DNA from: Heliocidaris erythrogramma | Taxonomy: Eukaryota; Echinodermata; Echinoidea; Camarodonta; Echinometridae | Reading direction: 5' to 3' | DNA length: 64,000 nucleotides | Assembly: GCA_025617745.1 (NCBI GenBank) | Contig: CM046853.1 | Location: 53,283,021-53,347,020, forward strand | Part shown: piece after piece, positions 11,020 through 21,837 of the stretch | How the letters are laid out: each line of letters begins with the position of its first letter | How positions within the stretch are numbered: position 1 is the first letter of the stretch | The notes under the pieces: model-generated | Database searches by the model: none | Told to the model about the DNA's origin: nothing | Seen by the model: only the letters and a program-made list of their open reading frames with translations | Translations under genes and position numbers: made by a program

Positions 11020-12066
11020 GCGCGTACGGGGGTGTCGACTAGTCTACTCACAAATCACTTTTATGTTTTCAGAGTAAGACCGATGCCCCTCAGTGGTTGG
11101 ACTCGGTCTAGGCCACTGTGTTAGGGGAAAGGGGAGTTTTGGACGAAGTTAAAAAATAATAGCTTTATATAGCGACACGTCTTATTTTTAATTTTTTTTT
11201 TTATTTACTTATTTATTTCTGATATTTAGACAGGGTGACTCATGATCACCAATATAGTCTGGGAGCCTGTCCCGATATAGTCACCCCATTTTACATATGA
11301 GATTTGACCCCTCAAAGTTACTTAGCCCATCCATGTTATTCACGAAAAGCTTGTCAGCTCGAACGAAGTCGCCTGGTTTGGCCCCCTTAAACATATACAG
11401 TACATATAGATACAAAGTATTTGGTATCCTCGTACTTAATTTTTTTTCTTTACGAAAGTGTCGTTGTACATTGAGCATTTTGATAAATAATGATATATAC
11501 AGATGGTAATTATTTTCTAAAAATCTGTTGAATAATAACCTTGTATATATTAGTCATTTTGAAATGGCATTATATAGTTTTGAAAGTACATACACAACGT
11601 ATGAAGACTACTTTTAGCTCAGTATAGAAACACACTTGGAATACCAAAATCGTTATATATACATATTTACAAAACATATTAATGGATAGTATACTTATTC
11701 AAGGATTACACAATGATTGCATGTAATATAAGTAAAGCAATACAATGTAAGTGTTTCCTAAAATAAGGGTTTGCAACTACTTGCGGAAAAAATGAATTCG
11801 CAAAGAAACTTTGAAAATGTTCAAAATTCTTTGGGACAAGAAAAACTTGTTGCTAACCTTTTTTGCAACCTTTTACAAACCCTGACGAAACCCTAAATTC
11901 GCTTCGTTCGCAAGCATTCGCCGCTCAGTGAGATACCCCCTTTAGCGAACCTCGTAATTATTATGCTCTTTCAGGATCATTGTGACATTTGGTTTATAGG
12001 TGATAATTCTCGTGATGCTAGAAGACCAAATTCCGACCAAATGTTCGGTGTATGTGCGAAGCCGTA
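11020..12066. other. 3' flank of A1, nothing recognised
   Basis: AT-rich sequence follows the A1 stop codon and runs to the 3' end of the LINE. A poly-T tract lies near 11190-11205. No gene or element boundary is identified. Confidence 0.5.
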
Positions 12067-12342
12067 TTTTTAGTTTAGTTTAGTTTATTAACAACAACAC
12101 ATCACATAAATGACAGTATAATCATCAATATAAAGAGTAATAATGTTACATGAATACATATACATAACAATGGTATGACAGTTTTTTTTTTTTTTTTTTT
12201 GTTAAAGGGAGAACCAAAAGTTAGCACAAGTGCTAGTCGAGAATGGCCCTCCCATTTTACTTACATTTCAAATGCTCACTGCAAAGTCTAAAATAATTAT
12301 CCTTCAAAAGTAGATTATACTACACATAAGTATTCTTCATCA

Positions 12343-12885
12343 CTACACTTCATTTAACAAGTGTTTTCTTAGATTTTTGCGAAATGAAAGCCTTGTTCTT
12401 TCCTCTCGAATAGTTTGGGGCAAACTATTCCAGAACTTTGTTCCAACAAAAGAAATAGAAAATGTACCATGTGTCGTTATACATTTCGGAAGTCTAAGCA
12501 TGGAATGTTCTTTGCCTCTAGTTCTATAAGTATGACTCATCTTCTCATAATATTGTGTTAAAGAATGTGGTAAATATCCCCTGTGTAGATCATACACAAA
12601 TGTTGATACTGCAAGTTTATGCAGATCAAAAACATCTAATATTCCCAGGCTGGTGAATAATGGCCTAGAACTTGTTCTAAGTGGGGAAAATGTAATAGCT
12701 CTCATTGCCATTTTCTGTGCCAAAAATATACAATTCAGGTGGCTTTTGTAGCTACTTCCCCAAACTTCAATTCCATAAAGTATGTGTGATTGTATAAAAC
12801 ATTTATATAAAAGCATGAGAACATGCCTTGGAACATAGTGTCTTAATTTGAAAAGCAAACCAATTTTGCGCTTAATGCATTTATT
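12343..12885 (-). CDS. LINE ORF2, C-terminal part (cut off by insertion)
   Basis: This open frame continues ORF2 beyond the 1.58-kb insertion. The sequence upstream of its first Met reads, in frame, NKCIKRKIGLLFKLRHYVP, the block that in CR1-type proteins directly follows the WKEQIQCIN end of the fragment at 14459. It then has LYKCFIQSHILYGIEVWGSS and ends with GTKFWNSLPQ and RKNLRKHLL before the stop, the normal C-terminus. The original ORF2 was therefore a single reading frame of about 990 residues. As it stands the product cannot be made as one protein. Confidence 0.85.
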   Translation of the reverse strand, partial: NKCIKRKIGLLFKLRHYVPRHVLMLLYKCFIQSHILYGIEVWGSSYKSHLNCIFLAQKMAMRAITFSPLRTSSRPLFTSLGILDVFDLHKLAVSTFVYDLHRGYLPHSLTQYYEKMSHTYRTRGKEHSMLRLPKCITTHGTFSISFVGTKFWNSLPQTIREERTRLSFRKNLRKHLLNEV

Positions 12886-12909
12886 GCATTGACGTCATGA
12901 CGTCAATGC
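12886..12909. repeat. Perfect 24-bp palindrome with paired TGACGTCA sites
   Basis: GCATTGACGTCA is followed directly by its exact complement. It contains two abutting TGACGTCA octamers, the known CREB/ATF consensus. It lies at the left edge of the insertion in the LINE. Confidence 0.8.
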
Positions 12910-12949
12910 TCTGTTATTGTTCGTGTTCTGCATTCTTATTCTTCTTCTT

Positions 12950-12980
<31 letters not shown>

Positions 12981-14461
12981 GACCTCAGACCCCATTCGTT
13001 TTGCACAGGGTGTTTGTGAGCTCTGTCTAGGTCCTTTCCCCTTGTCCATTTCATTTCAAATTTCGTATGCATGTTCCTTGGCATCCCTTCTAACTTACTG
13101 AGGTCTTCGATTTCCGAATTCATTCATGCATGACCGTCCAGGCGCCATTTTGTCCGTTTTGGGGGCATTTTCATGTCTTTTGTTCTCCTTGCCTATCTCA
13201 GCTATCCTACATCCTACAGACTTCTAACAAATTCCTGTATATAGTCCAAGAGTTGCTCTGTACATTCTAATAAAAAAATTAATATGAAAAATGCCATCTT
13301 CACACTGTAAATTTAAGTCCGCAATCGGCCATATTGAAAAACGCTAAATTTCTTGTTATTTTCACTCCCGAATATTAAAAATTCCTATAACTTTGTCATA
13401 TCAATTGATTTTTGTCTCAAACTTTTACCATGTCTTGGGCTTGGCGTTGCACACATTTCTGCCAGATTTCATGCATTTCCGATTACGCATTATATAAACA
13501 GCGCCCTCTAAAGTTTTCAAAATGGCTCTCTTCGTGTGGCCGTATCTCCGTCATGCTTGGGTAAACCCGTACCCTTTTTTGGATTTAGATACTTCAAGAT
13601 ATACCCTTTTCAGCCAAATAAAAAAATATATACCTCATCACTGACCGACTTTGAGAAAATTGCACTTGAAAATCACAATATTTGCATAAATGAAGAAATA
13701 AAGACAAATTGCTCTAATTTTGTGAACTTTCATCCTACGTCTTTGAAATTTGGTGGGTATGTGTATTTATGTATTTGACAACTGTTAACCAAATTTAGTT
13801 GAAATCGATGACGTCATCGCGAAGATATTACGTAAAAACCTTAATTTACTATGCATTACGTAATATTGCATAATATGCTTATTTTAAATGGCGCGCTAGT
13901 CGCAGTCGGCTCACAATGACTGCAATGAAATTCCCTCGTCAGGGATGCAAAAAAAGATATATGGTCTCACAGAATATTTTGAGTAAATCGCGATTGAAAT
14001 CAGGTCATTATACGGATCCTGCACATGTATTACACGTATTGTCTATGGGGAAAATCGGTTTCCCAACTTTGACTCCCTGAACGATCTTTATTTTTCTTGA
14101 AATTTGGCAGGTACATGCTTCGAGGCAAAATGAAGAAACTCTCGAAGCCGGATTTTCAAAATCTATCAAGCGCTTCGTTTTAAACGCTATTTTATAAGCT
14201 ATATGGATGTAGTGACAGGTACTTAACAGAGTCTGCAAATACAGACTAGCACGTAGACCCACATATAGAATGACCTTCACCCATGAGTCCATGACTCATG
14301 CCAGCTCAGTTCTACTTGTCTATCTCCACTATTCTAGATGCTACAGACTTCAAACAAATTGCTATAGGTAGCTTAAGAGATGCTCTTTATTTTACTGTTC
14401 AAGGAAATACAAAATACAGACGTCAATGCATGCACATCGTTCTGATACGATTGCAGTTCTA
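12886..14461. mobile_element. 1.58-kb insertion inside LINE ORF2
   Basis: This segment separates two parts of one reading frame. It starts with a perfect 24-bp palindrome (12886-12909), followed by a (TTC)n run (12940-12978) and sequence with no credible ORF. The word GACGTCAATGC recurs near the other end (14420-14430). Two related segments of about 80 bp, each with the word CTACAGACTTC, lie at 13186-13270 and 14318-14400. It is probably a non-autonomous DNA transposon. TTTAT occurs at both edges (about 12880 and 14463) but the target duplication is not certain, and no family is assigned. Confidence 0.6.
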
Positions 14462-16888
14462 GTTTATACATTGAATTTGTTCTTTCCACATCAAAGTTTC
14501 ATCAATATGAATTCCTACAAAAGAAGCTACATGTACTCTTTCTATAAGCGTTTCAGAGACTGTTAACACACCTTTAATTGCAATGGTCTGTCTTGGTCCT
14601 TTGATAATCATATAATTTGTTTTCTTCAAATTTATAGTCAATTTATTTAATATACACCATTTTTGTACCTCCTTCATTTTTCCATTTACCTCATTCATAT
14701 CAATTTCTTTTTTACCTTTGGGGAAAGTATGGAAAATGTTTGAATCATCAGCAAATAGTCTAAACTGAAAATAGTCAGTTGAGCTTGGTAAATCATTAAT
14801 GTATAATAAAAACAGTGTGGGTCCAAGGACTGATCCTTGCGGGACCCCACATGTAATCCTTCTACTACTGGATATTTCATCCTTGTAACACAATACCTGC
14901 GATCGGTTTGAGAGGTAACTCTGGAACCACTGCAACACAATGCCTCTTATACCATAATACTCTAATTTTGCTGAAAGGATGTTATGATTGATAGTGTCAA
15001 ATGCTTTCTTGAAATCTATAAATATACCAAGGGTTATTTCACCCTTATCAGTTGACTGTAATAACGTATTAACCAAATTAATTAATGATAATTTTGTACT
15101 GTATTTCTTACGAAATCCATACTGATGTCTGTACAAAATTTTAGTAGACTCTAGAAAGTCCATTAGACGTACATTAACTATCTTTTCAAACACTTTTGCA
15201 AGTACTGGCAGAACTGAAATAGGTCTGTAATTTCCCGGGTCATCTTTTGACCCTTTCTTATACAAAGGTGTCACTTTTGCAATCTTAAGTGCATCTGGGA
15301 ATTGGCCCATTGCTAATGACAAATTAAGGATATAAGTCAATGGGGAAACAATAAATGGTGCTGCGTCCTTGATCAATCTTACTGACAAATTATCATAACC
15401 ATGAGACTTTGTAGCATCAAGATCACATAAAATATTCATAATTTCTTGTTCTCTTATGGGTTTCCAAGCCAAAGATTTTGCATTTCTGACACCCAAATAA
15501 TCTTTAAAACAACAATTAGGAGGCTCATTTGGTATTCGTTCGGCCAAGTTTGACCCAACAGAGACAAAGTAGTTATTGAGTTCTTCAGCTATTTCTCTTT
15601 CTGAAGAGACAACTCTATCCATTCCACCTTGATTGATGATTAACTCCTCTATTTCCAAATTTTTATTTTTACTCTTTCTACCAACTAACTCATTAATGGT
15701 TTCCCAGGTCTTTCTCATATCACTTTTGTTACAATTAAAAGAATTGCAATAATACAACCTCTTTGCATTTTTTATAACTGTTACCAAAGTGTTCCGATAC
15801 CTTTTATACTTATTTCCATATTCTTCACTAAAATTTGCGGATTTGTAGTTTCTGTATAAAGTGTGCTTCTTCTTGATAGATTTAAGAATTGCTGATGAGA
15901 TCCATGGTTTCTTAGGACGATTCTTTTTGCGGGATACATTATATTCTATTGTAGGTGCATGCTTATCACATACTTTCACAAACATATCATGGAAAACTCT
16001 GTAAGCTGTGTTCACATCTTCATATCTGCATATATGCGCCCACTTGATTTGTCCTAGATCTTCTTGAAATGATTGGGCATTAAATGACTTGTAGGATCGG
16101 GAAGTTTTCCGCACAAAATCATTCTTATTTTTATTCTTGCTTTCAAAAATAACAAAAATCGGGAAATGATCTGAGATATCTGTCTCAATAACACCTGAAT
16201 GAATCATAGGATTGTACACATTAGTATAGATATGATCAATAACAGACGAAGTAGAATCTGTCACTCTAGTGGGTGATGAGATAACCTGTTGCATTCCTAT
16301 ACTCTCTATCATACTTAGATAATCACATACCTTTTGATTATTTGTTTGAGATACATCTATATTGAAATCACCAATAAGTACAATGCCCGTTCTTCCAACA
16401 TTAAGCTCTTCTAACACACCAAGCAAGCTATTTTGAAACTGTACAACATCAGTGTTTGGTTTTCTATAAATTATACCTATCACAACTTTATCAAAACATT
16501 TCTGGTTTATCCTCAACCAAAGACTTTCGGTGTGTTCAACATTATAATCGAGTGGAACATAGCTCAACATCTTATGTATGTAAGCCCCTACTCCACCACC
16601 CCTCTCATTCGCCTGGCGGCAATTGACCTCCAAAACATAATCCTGTAAGGGTAATGTGTTAACATTACTAACTTGCCAAACTTCAGAAAGTGCAATAACA
16701 TCAAATTTGAATTTAAGACTGTGATCATACAATAATTGCAGTTCACTAATATTTTTGTTCAGAGATCTAATATTGACATGAGTGATACTAAGAGCGTTAT
16801 AATTTATTTTATTCATTTCATTATCAAAATCACTAGGACATAAGTTATAATCTTGTACTTCAAGAGTATTGGCTTCATTTTCTATCAT
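14459..16888 (-). CDS. LINE ORF2: APE endonuclease and reverse transcriptase
   Basis: 809 residues, ending at a stop created by the insertion. N-terminal APE-type endonuclease: HVNIRSLN (about 37-44), catalytic Glu in IALSEVW (65-71), IGDFNIDV (172-179), and the terminal SDHFPI (239-244). Reverse transcriptase: NYRPISVLP, then GIFIDFKKAFDTINH (first Asp pair), GVPQGSVLGPTLFLLYINDLP, and the catalytic FADD box at about 706-710. The element nicks target DNA and primes reverse transcription of its own RNA. The key catalytic residues are present, so only the missing C-terminus disables it. It lies 52 bp downstream of ORF1. Confidence 0.93.
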   Translation of the reverse strand: MIENEANTLEVQDYNLCPSDFDNEMNKINYNALSITHVNIRSLNKNISELQLLYDHSLKFKFDVIALSEVWQVSNVNTLPLQDYVLEVNCRQANERGGGVGAYIHKMLSYVPLDYNVEHTESLWLRINQKCFDKVVIGIIYRKPNTDVVQFQNSLLGVLEELNVGRTGIVLIGDFNIDVSQTNNQKVCDYLSMIESIGMQQVISSPTRVTDSTSSVIDHIYTNVYNPMIHSGVIETDISDHFPIFVIFESKNKNKNDFVRKTSRSYKSFNAQSFQEDLGQIKWAHICRYEDVNTAYRVFHDMFVKVCDKHAPTIEYNVSRKKNRPKKPWISSAILKSIKKKHTLYRNYKSANFSEEYGNKYKRYRNTLVTVIKNAKRLYYCNSFNCNKSDMRKTWETINELVGRKSKNKNLEIEELIINQGGMDRVVSSEREIAEELNNYFVSVGSNLAERIPNEPPNCCFKDYLGVRNAKSLAWKPIREQEIMNILCDLDATKSHGYDNLSVRLIKDAAPFIVSPLTYILNLSLAMGQFPDALKIAKVTPLYKKGSKDDPGNYRPISVLPVLAKVFEKIVNVRLMDFLESTKILYRHQYGFRKKYSTKLSLINLVNTLLQSTDKGEITLGIFIDFKKAFDTINHNILSAKLEYYGIRGIVLQWFQSYLSNRSQVLCYKDEISSSRRITCGVPQGSVLGPTLFLLYINDLPSSTDYFQFRLFADDSNIFHTFPKGKKEIDMNEVNGKMKEVQKWCILNKLTINLKKTNYMIIKGPRQTIAIKGVLTVSETLIERVHVASFVGIHIDETLMWKEQIQCIN

Positions 16889-16940
16889 TACTGATGAGAG
16901 TTTGGAGTTTAGTTTACACTGTAACTAACGAAGGCGCTGG

Positions 16941-17825
16941 CTAAGCCAGAAAGTGGAGTTTAAAGTCACTGTATGCAATGTCGTCGAAGCCCAGATCAAA
17001 CATATCATCCGGGTTCTTTATAACCTTTGTCTCTCCACTGTTGAGCTTGCAAGATATATTTCCATATTTGCTGGTTGTTGACTTGATGTTTGGGGCTTTC
17101 TTTGCCTTCATAAGGATGGAATAGCGCATCACCGTCAGGTCTTCGTTGATGTATATCCCCTTCATGTTGTCTTTTCCCTTAAGTGTGAACCGGGCAGCAT
17201 ACAATTTGTCCCTTTTCCTCCTCGCTATAAAGCGGACAACAGCTTGCCTGCTTTTTCCTCCTTCTCTTTTCTTTCCTAGACGGTAGCAAGAAGATATGTC
17301 CTCAGGGTGTATCTCCACACCAGCCTCCCTGGCCACTTTGGTTATGCTATCAGCCAGCTGTTCCTCCGTCTCCTCCCCAGCTTCAGGGATTCCAGTTAAC
17401 CGGAGATTATCCCTCCTTAGTTCCTGTTGAATTTCGTCTTGTTGAAATTGTATGCGCAGCAGATGTGGATTAATAGCCTCCTTGATGGTATTTAAGCAGG
17501 CCTCCTTCACCACACTCACTATTTGGGGTAGTGCAGCTTTAAGCGCTGTATCTACGGCCTTGCCAATGAGCTGAGAGATTTGGCTGCCTGCTGCCCCACC
17601 CTCACTTAACTCGTCACACAGGCCATGTAGGTTAAGCTGTATGTCATTGTTGCTCGACATGGTCTGGCCTTCCTCAACTGTCATACCTCTCTCCCTCTCC
17701 ACTGCTGCGTCTACTCCCGGATGGGCAATAAAAGGCCGCCTCTGTGATGGAGTTTGGCCTTGTGGTTTGGTGCTGCTAGGCAAAAATTTGCCTGGCATTT
17801 TACCCCTCTTGTTTCGACCAGTCAT
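16941..17825 (-). CDS. LINE ORF1: RNA-binding chaperone-like protein
   Basis: 294 residues. A basic N-terminus (TGRNKRGKMPGK) is followed by a low-complexity region, a helical stretch (about 85-150, ending QQDEIQQELRRDNL) and the RRM-like block LRLTGIPEAGEETEEQL through VVRFIARRKRDKLYAARFTLKGK, then a C-terminal domain with GIYINEDLT. This layout (coiled coil, RRM, C-terminal domain) is that of Transposase_22/L1-like ORF1 proteins, which coat the element RNA. The frame is intact and immediately precedes ORF2. Confidence 0.85.
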   Translation of the reverse strand: MTGRNKRGKMPGKFLPSSTKPQGQTPSQRRPFIAHPGVDAAVERERGMTVEEGQTMSSNNDIQLNLHGLCDELSEGGAAGSQISQLIGKAVDTALKAALPQIVSVVKEACLNTIKEAINPHLLRIQFQQDEIQQELRRDNLRLTGIPEAGEETEEQLADSITKVAREAGVEIHPEDISSCYRLGKKREGGKSRQAVVRFIARRKRDKLYAARFTLKGKDNMKGIYINEDLTVMRYSILMKAKKAPNIKSTTSKYGNISCKLNSGETKVIKNPDDMFDLGFDDIAYSDFKLHFLA

Positions 17826-17960
17826 GTTGGCAGGTACTTACACTAAACGCTATGTCTGGGACTTGAGATCAAAATTGATACCAAGAACAGCAAAGAACTT
17901 GTCTTGAAAACACTCCTTTTCTCCTGCTATAGACAGTGTCAATGAATACTATCCACATCA

Positions 17961-18585
17961 AAACAGTCTACTTTGTGTCCTTTAGACGATGGTGTTAATT
18001 ACTACGATGATGAAAATTGTAAAAGAACAAAAAAATAAAACAAATCCAGAGAGCCTTGCAACACATGACATGACATCATGATGGTAATATATTCGTCAAA
18101 TTCCAATATAGAAATGAAAAGGGTTACTGATATTGACGTGCCCAGTAATGTCATTCATTGTAATTAAAACATTCTATTCCAACTTATTACAAATAAAAAG
18201 CTTTTTCATTTTCCTATTCTCTTTGAAGACGTTTATGTACCAGAGTGAGTTTATCAAACATTTTTGTGAAGGAATGACCTTCCAAATTTCTTTATTGTGC
18301 TTTTTATCTGTAAATAGTGGCGCTGTTACGGGGGTGCTCGAGGGTACGTGCCCCCTGCCAAGTGGGTAAAAAAGGGGAAATGAGAAAAGAGAAAGAATGG
18401 GAGATGGAGAAATGGAACGTGAAAAGAATAAATAGGACACCTCCAACACCACCCCCTAATTTTCAGCCTATAGTGTTAAGTTTGCATCTACCATGTCCCC
18501 TTGAATGCTGCCCCCTCAAATCAATAACACCGGATGTAAATTTAATGTATTTGGCGCAGTGGTTCATGAAAGATTAGATGTACAT
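17961..18585. other. Intergenic stretch right of the LINE, nothing recognised
   Basis: AT-rich sequence; a short C-rich/G-rich segment near 18330-18370 (GTACGTGCCCCCTGCC) resembles poly-C-bearing MITE ends elsewhere in the window, but no matching opposite end was found. Confidence 0.4.
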
Positions 18586-18699
18586 CTGGGGAGCGTTTCA
18601 TCATATGTTTTGTCAGTGATTTTTGCCGCCAACTGTTATAAGCTACTGAAATCCTTGTATCTGATTTGTCAGTAAAAATCACTGACAAAACGCTCCCCA
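18586..18699. mobile_element. Palindromic MITE, CTGGGGAGCGTTTCAT family, copy 1
   Basis: The ends are inverted: CTGGGGAGCGTTTCATCA...TTTGTCAGTGATTTT on the left, AAAATCACTGACAAAACGC...TCCCCA on the right. The core (AACTGTTATAAGCTACTGAA) is shared with the copy at 41875-42016. It is non-coding. Confidence 0.75.
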
Positions 18700-18808
18700 T
18701 ATCCTTTAATACATCAGTCACACACCAAATTGACTCAATACCAAATCCCAACCGACCGATTCTTTCTTGGCCATTCGGGTATAATGGAATTTTTTGTTCG
18801 GTGTGTTG

Positions 18809-19515
18809 CAGTGGCGTTTCTAGGTATTCTGACGCCCGGGCAAACTATCAAATCTGCACCCCCCCCCCACCCGTTCTTAATTTAGAAATTATGGCACTTC
18901 GTGAAATTGAGTTTTGATGATATAACCGGGGTTGTTAGCCCAAATTTGATGAGTTATTGTGTAAGCGAGGGAGCAACGCGACAGAGCGGCAGATTTACTT
19001 TTCCTTTTCACCCCTCAAATTGAAAATTTTTAATGTATTTTATTCTTACAAAAAAAAAATCCAGTGGAATAGCAATATATTTGTTATAAAATTTTGAACA
19101 TTCCTAATTTGAGGGCGCAAAATGAATGAAAACCCAGAAAAATATATTTGAGGAATTTAGTATGACTTCTATCGAATGTTCTATACTTTGAAAGTGCTTT
19201 ACATTCACTTAAAGCTGGGGGCGCAAATCTTAACAAGCTCCTTATGCGGGGGGGGGGGGGGCAAGAAATAGCTAGATCTGGAACATAATTATGCGAGGGA
19301 GCAAAGCGACTGAGCTTTAGAAAATTTTCGCATTTCAAACCCTATAATACATAATTTCTTACGCATTTTGTCCTTGACTGGGGCGCAAATAACCCTCAAA
19401 GACCATAATTTTTTGTTGTATTTCTCCCCTTTTCTTTCTCTCTTTTGCGTTCTTGCGCCCCCTTCAAGTGCCGCCAAGGGCACGTGCCCCCTCTGCCCCC
19501 CTAGATACGCCACTG
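18809..19515. mobile_element. hAT-type non-autonomous element with 8-bp target duplication
   Basis: The termini are CAGTGGCGTTTCTAGG and CCTAGATACGCCACTG, inverted with one mismatch. They are flanked by an exact 8-bp direct repeat GTGTGTTG (18801-18808 and 19516-19523). The 707-bp body has poly-C/poly-G runs and two segments with GAGGGAGCAA-GCGAC; a similar segment recurs near 54138. No transposase frame is present. Confidence 0.85.
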
Positions 19516-19523
19516 GTGTGTTG

Positions 19524-20648
19524 TGAGTCTGCATAGAGTCGGTGCTATTCGTGTGACTGGGGTATAAAAGCCTGTGAATCTGTGTAAAAACTAATAACAC
19601 GTATTGACAATCTTATAGCCAATGCAGCACACCAGCGAGGCCGACACACGACCGACAAGAGACCGAACAAACAATTACATAGCCTTGAAGTGCTAGTTGA
19701 TAACTGTTAACCTAGTTCCAGAGTTGACAAGCAAATGTAAGACAACAACAAAATAATGACAACAAATGGGGTCGTGATTTTCTTTAGGGCACACATGAGT
19801 ACGTCATCCGCTCGCGATGTATTTTGGACAGGCGTAAGTAAGATGATGTAATGGTAGCTGATCACAAATATTCCTATAAAATTGAATACTAATTTGTGGG
19901 TTGTAAATCTATTCAAGAGAAATGATATTTGGATGTCACATTCACTAATATTTCACCGTATGTGGAAGCTTGGACGCCTTGGTGTATTTTAGAGGAATTA
20001 TTTGATCTGCAGTGCATTTCCAATGTTCACAGCAGTGAAAAGTCGCAGTTCGTGATTAGCCTCGTTTCAGCCTTCACAGTACTTGTTGTAGCCAAATAAT
20101 GTACCTAATTTTGTATAGTACCATCAGTGTAGTTGCTATTCTGTCAGTTAAAACGATTTTTGTAGAGAGCTTATTTATTTTTGACGTGCTTCAAATAAAC
20201 ACGTGTTTCTATGGGGGCCCGAATTACTCGAGTGTGCCCTATATGCTTATTCTGAGCATAAAAATACCAGCGCCCTCTAATTTGAATGTAGCATGTTTTT
20301 GATATCGAGCCCCCTCTAGTATAGAAATGAGGGGCGATGGTATATATTTCTAGTTAAGCAATGTATTTGTTAGAATGCGATGGATTTGTTCCACGCCCAA
20401 AATTAAGGTGAAAGGAAGGATAATGGATTTGACAAATTCATCTATTACGAAAAGTGGGGGGGGGGGGGGGGGGGGGGCAATTTAAATGCTTACCCTAGGC
20501 CCTGGGTTCTTAATTATTTTGCCAGGAAGGCCAGAAATATTCTTGAAATTACGTCGCGGGCCACAGAGTAATATTATACATACAACACAGAGACGTATGG
20601 GATTTGCGACTCTTGCCCGAATATATTGTGTATTCGCTTTCTGGTTTT
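19524..20648. other. Intergenic stretch, no gene recognised
   Basis: AT-rich; a run of about 21 G lies at 20457-20477. GCGGGCCGCA-like words here and near 22256-22285 suggest fragments of one interrupted element around the Helentron-like insertion, but its ends were not found. Confidence 0.4.
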
Positions 20649-21837
20649 TGTCTCGCCCACCGGAGGTGAAGGCGAGACTAAGGGATCCAAATGTCGTCCG
20701 TCGTCCGTCCGTCCGTCCGTCACAAACGTTATGACAGATAACTTTGCAACCGTCACTCACTTTTCAACCAAACTTGGGTTGTAGATGCACTGAGGGGACC
20801 TGCATGTTATGATGCCGTTGGAGGTCACATGATAAGGTCAAAGGTCATTTCAGGTCAAACGTTAAAGTTTACCTGCAAGACTCTCTTATGACAGATAACT
20901 TTGCAACCGTCACTCACTTTTCAACCAAACTTGGGATGTAGATGCACTGAGGGGACCTGCATGTTATGGTGCCGTTGGAGGTCACATGATAAGGTCAAAG
21001 GTCATTTCAGGTCAAACGTTAAAGTTTACCTGCAAGACTCTCTTTTGACAGATAACTTTGCAACCGTCACTCACTTTTCAACCAAACTTGGGTTGTAGAT
21101 GCACTAAGGGGACCTGCATTTTATGGTGCCGTTGGAGGTCACATGATAGGGTCAAAGGTCATTTCAGGTCAAACGTTAAAGTTTACCTGCAAGACTCTCT
21201 TATGACAGATAACTTTGCAACCGTCACTCACTTTTCAACCAAACTTGGGTTGTAGATGCTCTGAGGGGACCTGCATGTTATGGTGCCGTTGGAGGTCACA
21301 TGATAAGGTCAAAGGTCATTTCAGGTCAAACGTTAAAGTTTACCTGCAAGACTCTCTTTTGACAGATAACTTTGCAACCATCACTCACTTTTCAACCAAA
21401 CTTGGGTTGTAGATGCACTAAGGGGACCTGCATGTTATGGTGCTGTTGGAGGTCACATGATAGGGTCAAAGGTCATTTGAGGTCATACGTTAAAGTTTAC
21501 CTGCAAGACTCTCTTATGACAGATAACTTTGCAACCGTCACTCACTTTTCAACCAAACTTGGGTTGTAGATGCACTGAGGGGACCTGCATGTTATGGTGC
21601 CGTTGGAGGTCACATGGTAAGGTCAAAGGTCATTTCAGGTCAAACATTATAGTTTACCCGCAAGACTCTCTTATGACATAACTTTGTAAACGTCACTTTC
21701 CAAACATTAGCAATGTAGATATATGCAAGCATAACTTATGCAGATTTATGCACTTGGGGGACCTGTTGCATGGCAACAGAGATCACGATATTTCTACTTA
21801 TCGCATGTGGGCGAGACACATTATCGCTAATGCCTTG
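20649..21837 (+). mobile_element. Helentron-like (HINE) element with 157-bp minisatellite
   Basis: The left end is GTCTCGCCCACCGG...GGCGAGAC (a hairpin), then a (CCGT)n stretch (20697-20719). A 157-bp unit is repeated six times (GACAGATAACTTTGCAACC at 20733, 20890, 21047, 21204, 21361, 21518) with a decayed seventh. Near the right end the complement GTGGGCGAGAC (21807-21817) is followed by a small hairpin (CATTATCGCTAATG) and a CTTG|T terminus. Asymmetric inverted repeats with a 3' hairpin and CTTG/CTAG end are the known Helentron/Helitron2 pattern. The 65-residue ORFs at 157-bp spacing are repeat translations. Confidence 0.75.

Larger units (their letters stand above)
12068..17960 (-). mobile_element. 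CR1/L2-group LINE, nearly full length, interrupted
   Basis: In minus-strand order: 5' region to about 17.96 kb (end not resolved), ORF1 (17825-16941), a 52-bp gap, ORF2 (16888-14459), an unrelated 1.58-kb insertion (about 14461-12886), the ORF2 C-terminus (12882-12343), a 3' UTR, and a tail of short CTAAA repeats at 12090-12068. APE-type endonuclease plus reverse transcriptase without RNase H, and a short-repeat tail rather than poly-A, fit the CR1/L2 group. Without the insertion the element is about 4.3 kb. Both ORFs are open apart from the insertion, so it is young. Confidence 0.85.

Noticed and set aside
20901..21569. Four 65-residue ORFs exactly 157 bp apart with almost the same protein
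   Set aside because: They are the translation of the 157-bp minisatellite inside the Helentron-like element; the spacing equals the repeat unit and there are no splice or domain signals.
20733..21672. CRISPR-like array
   Set aside because: The unit is 157 bp with no short repeat-spacer pattern, and the genome is eukaryotic; it is a minisatellite.
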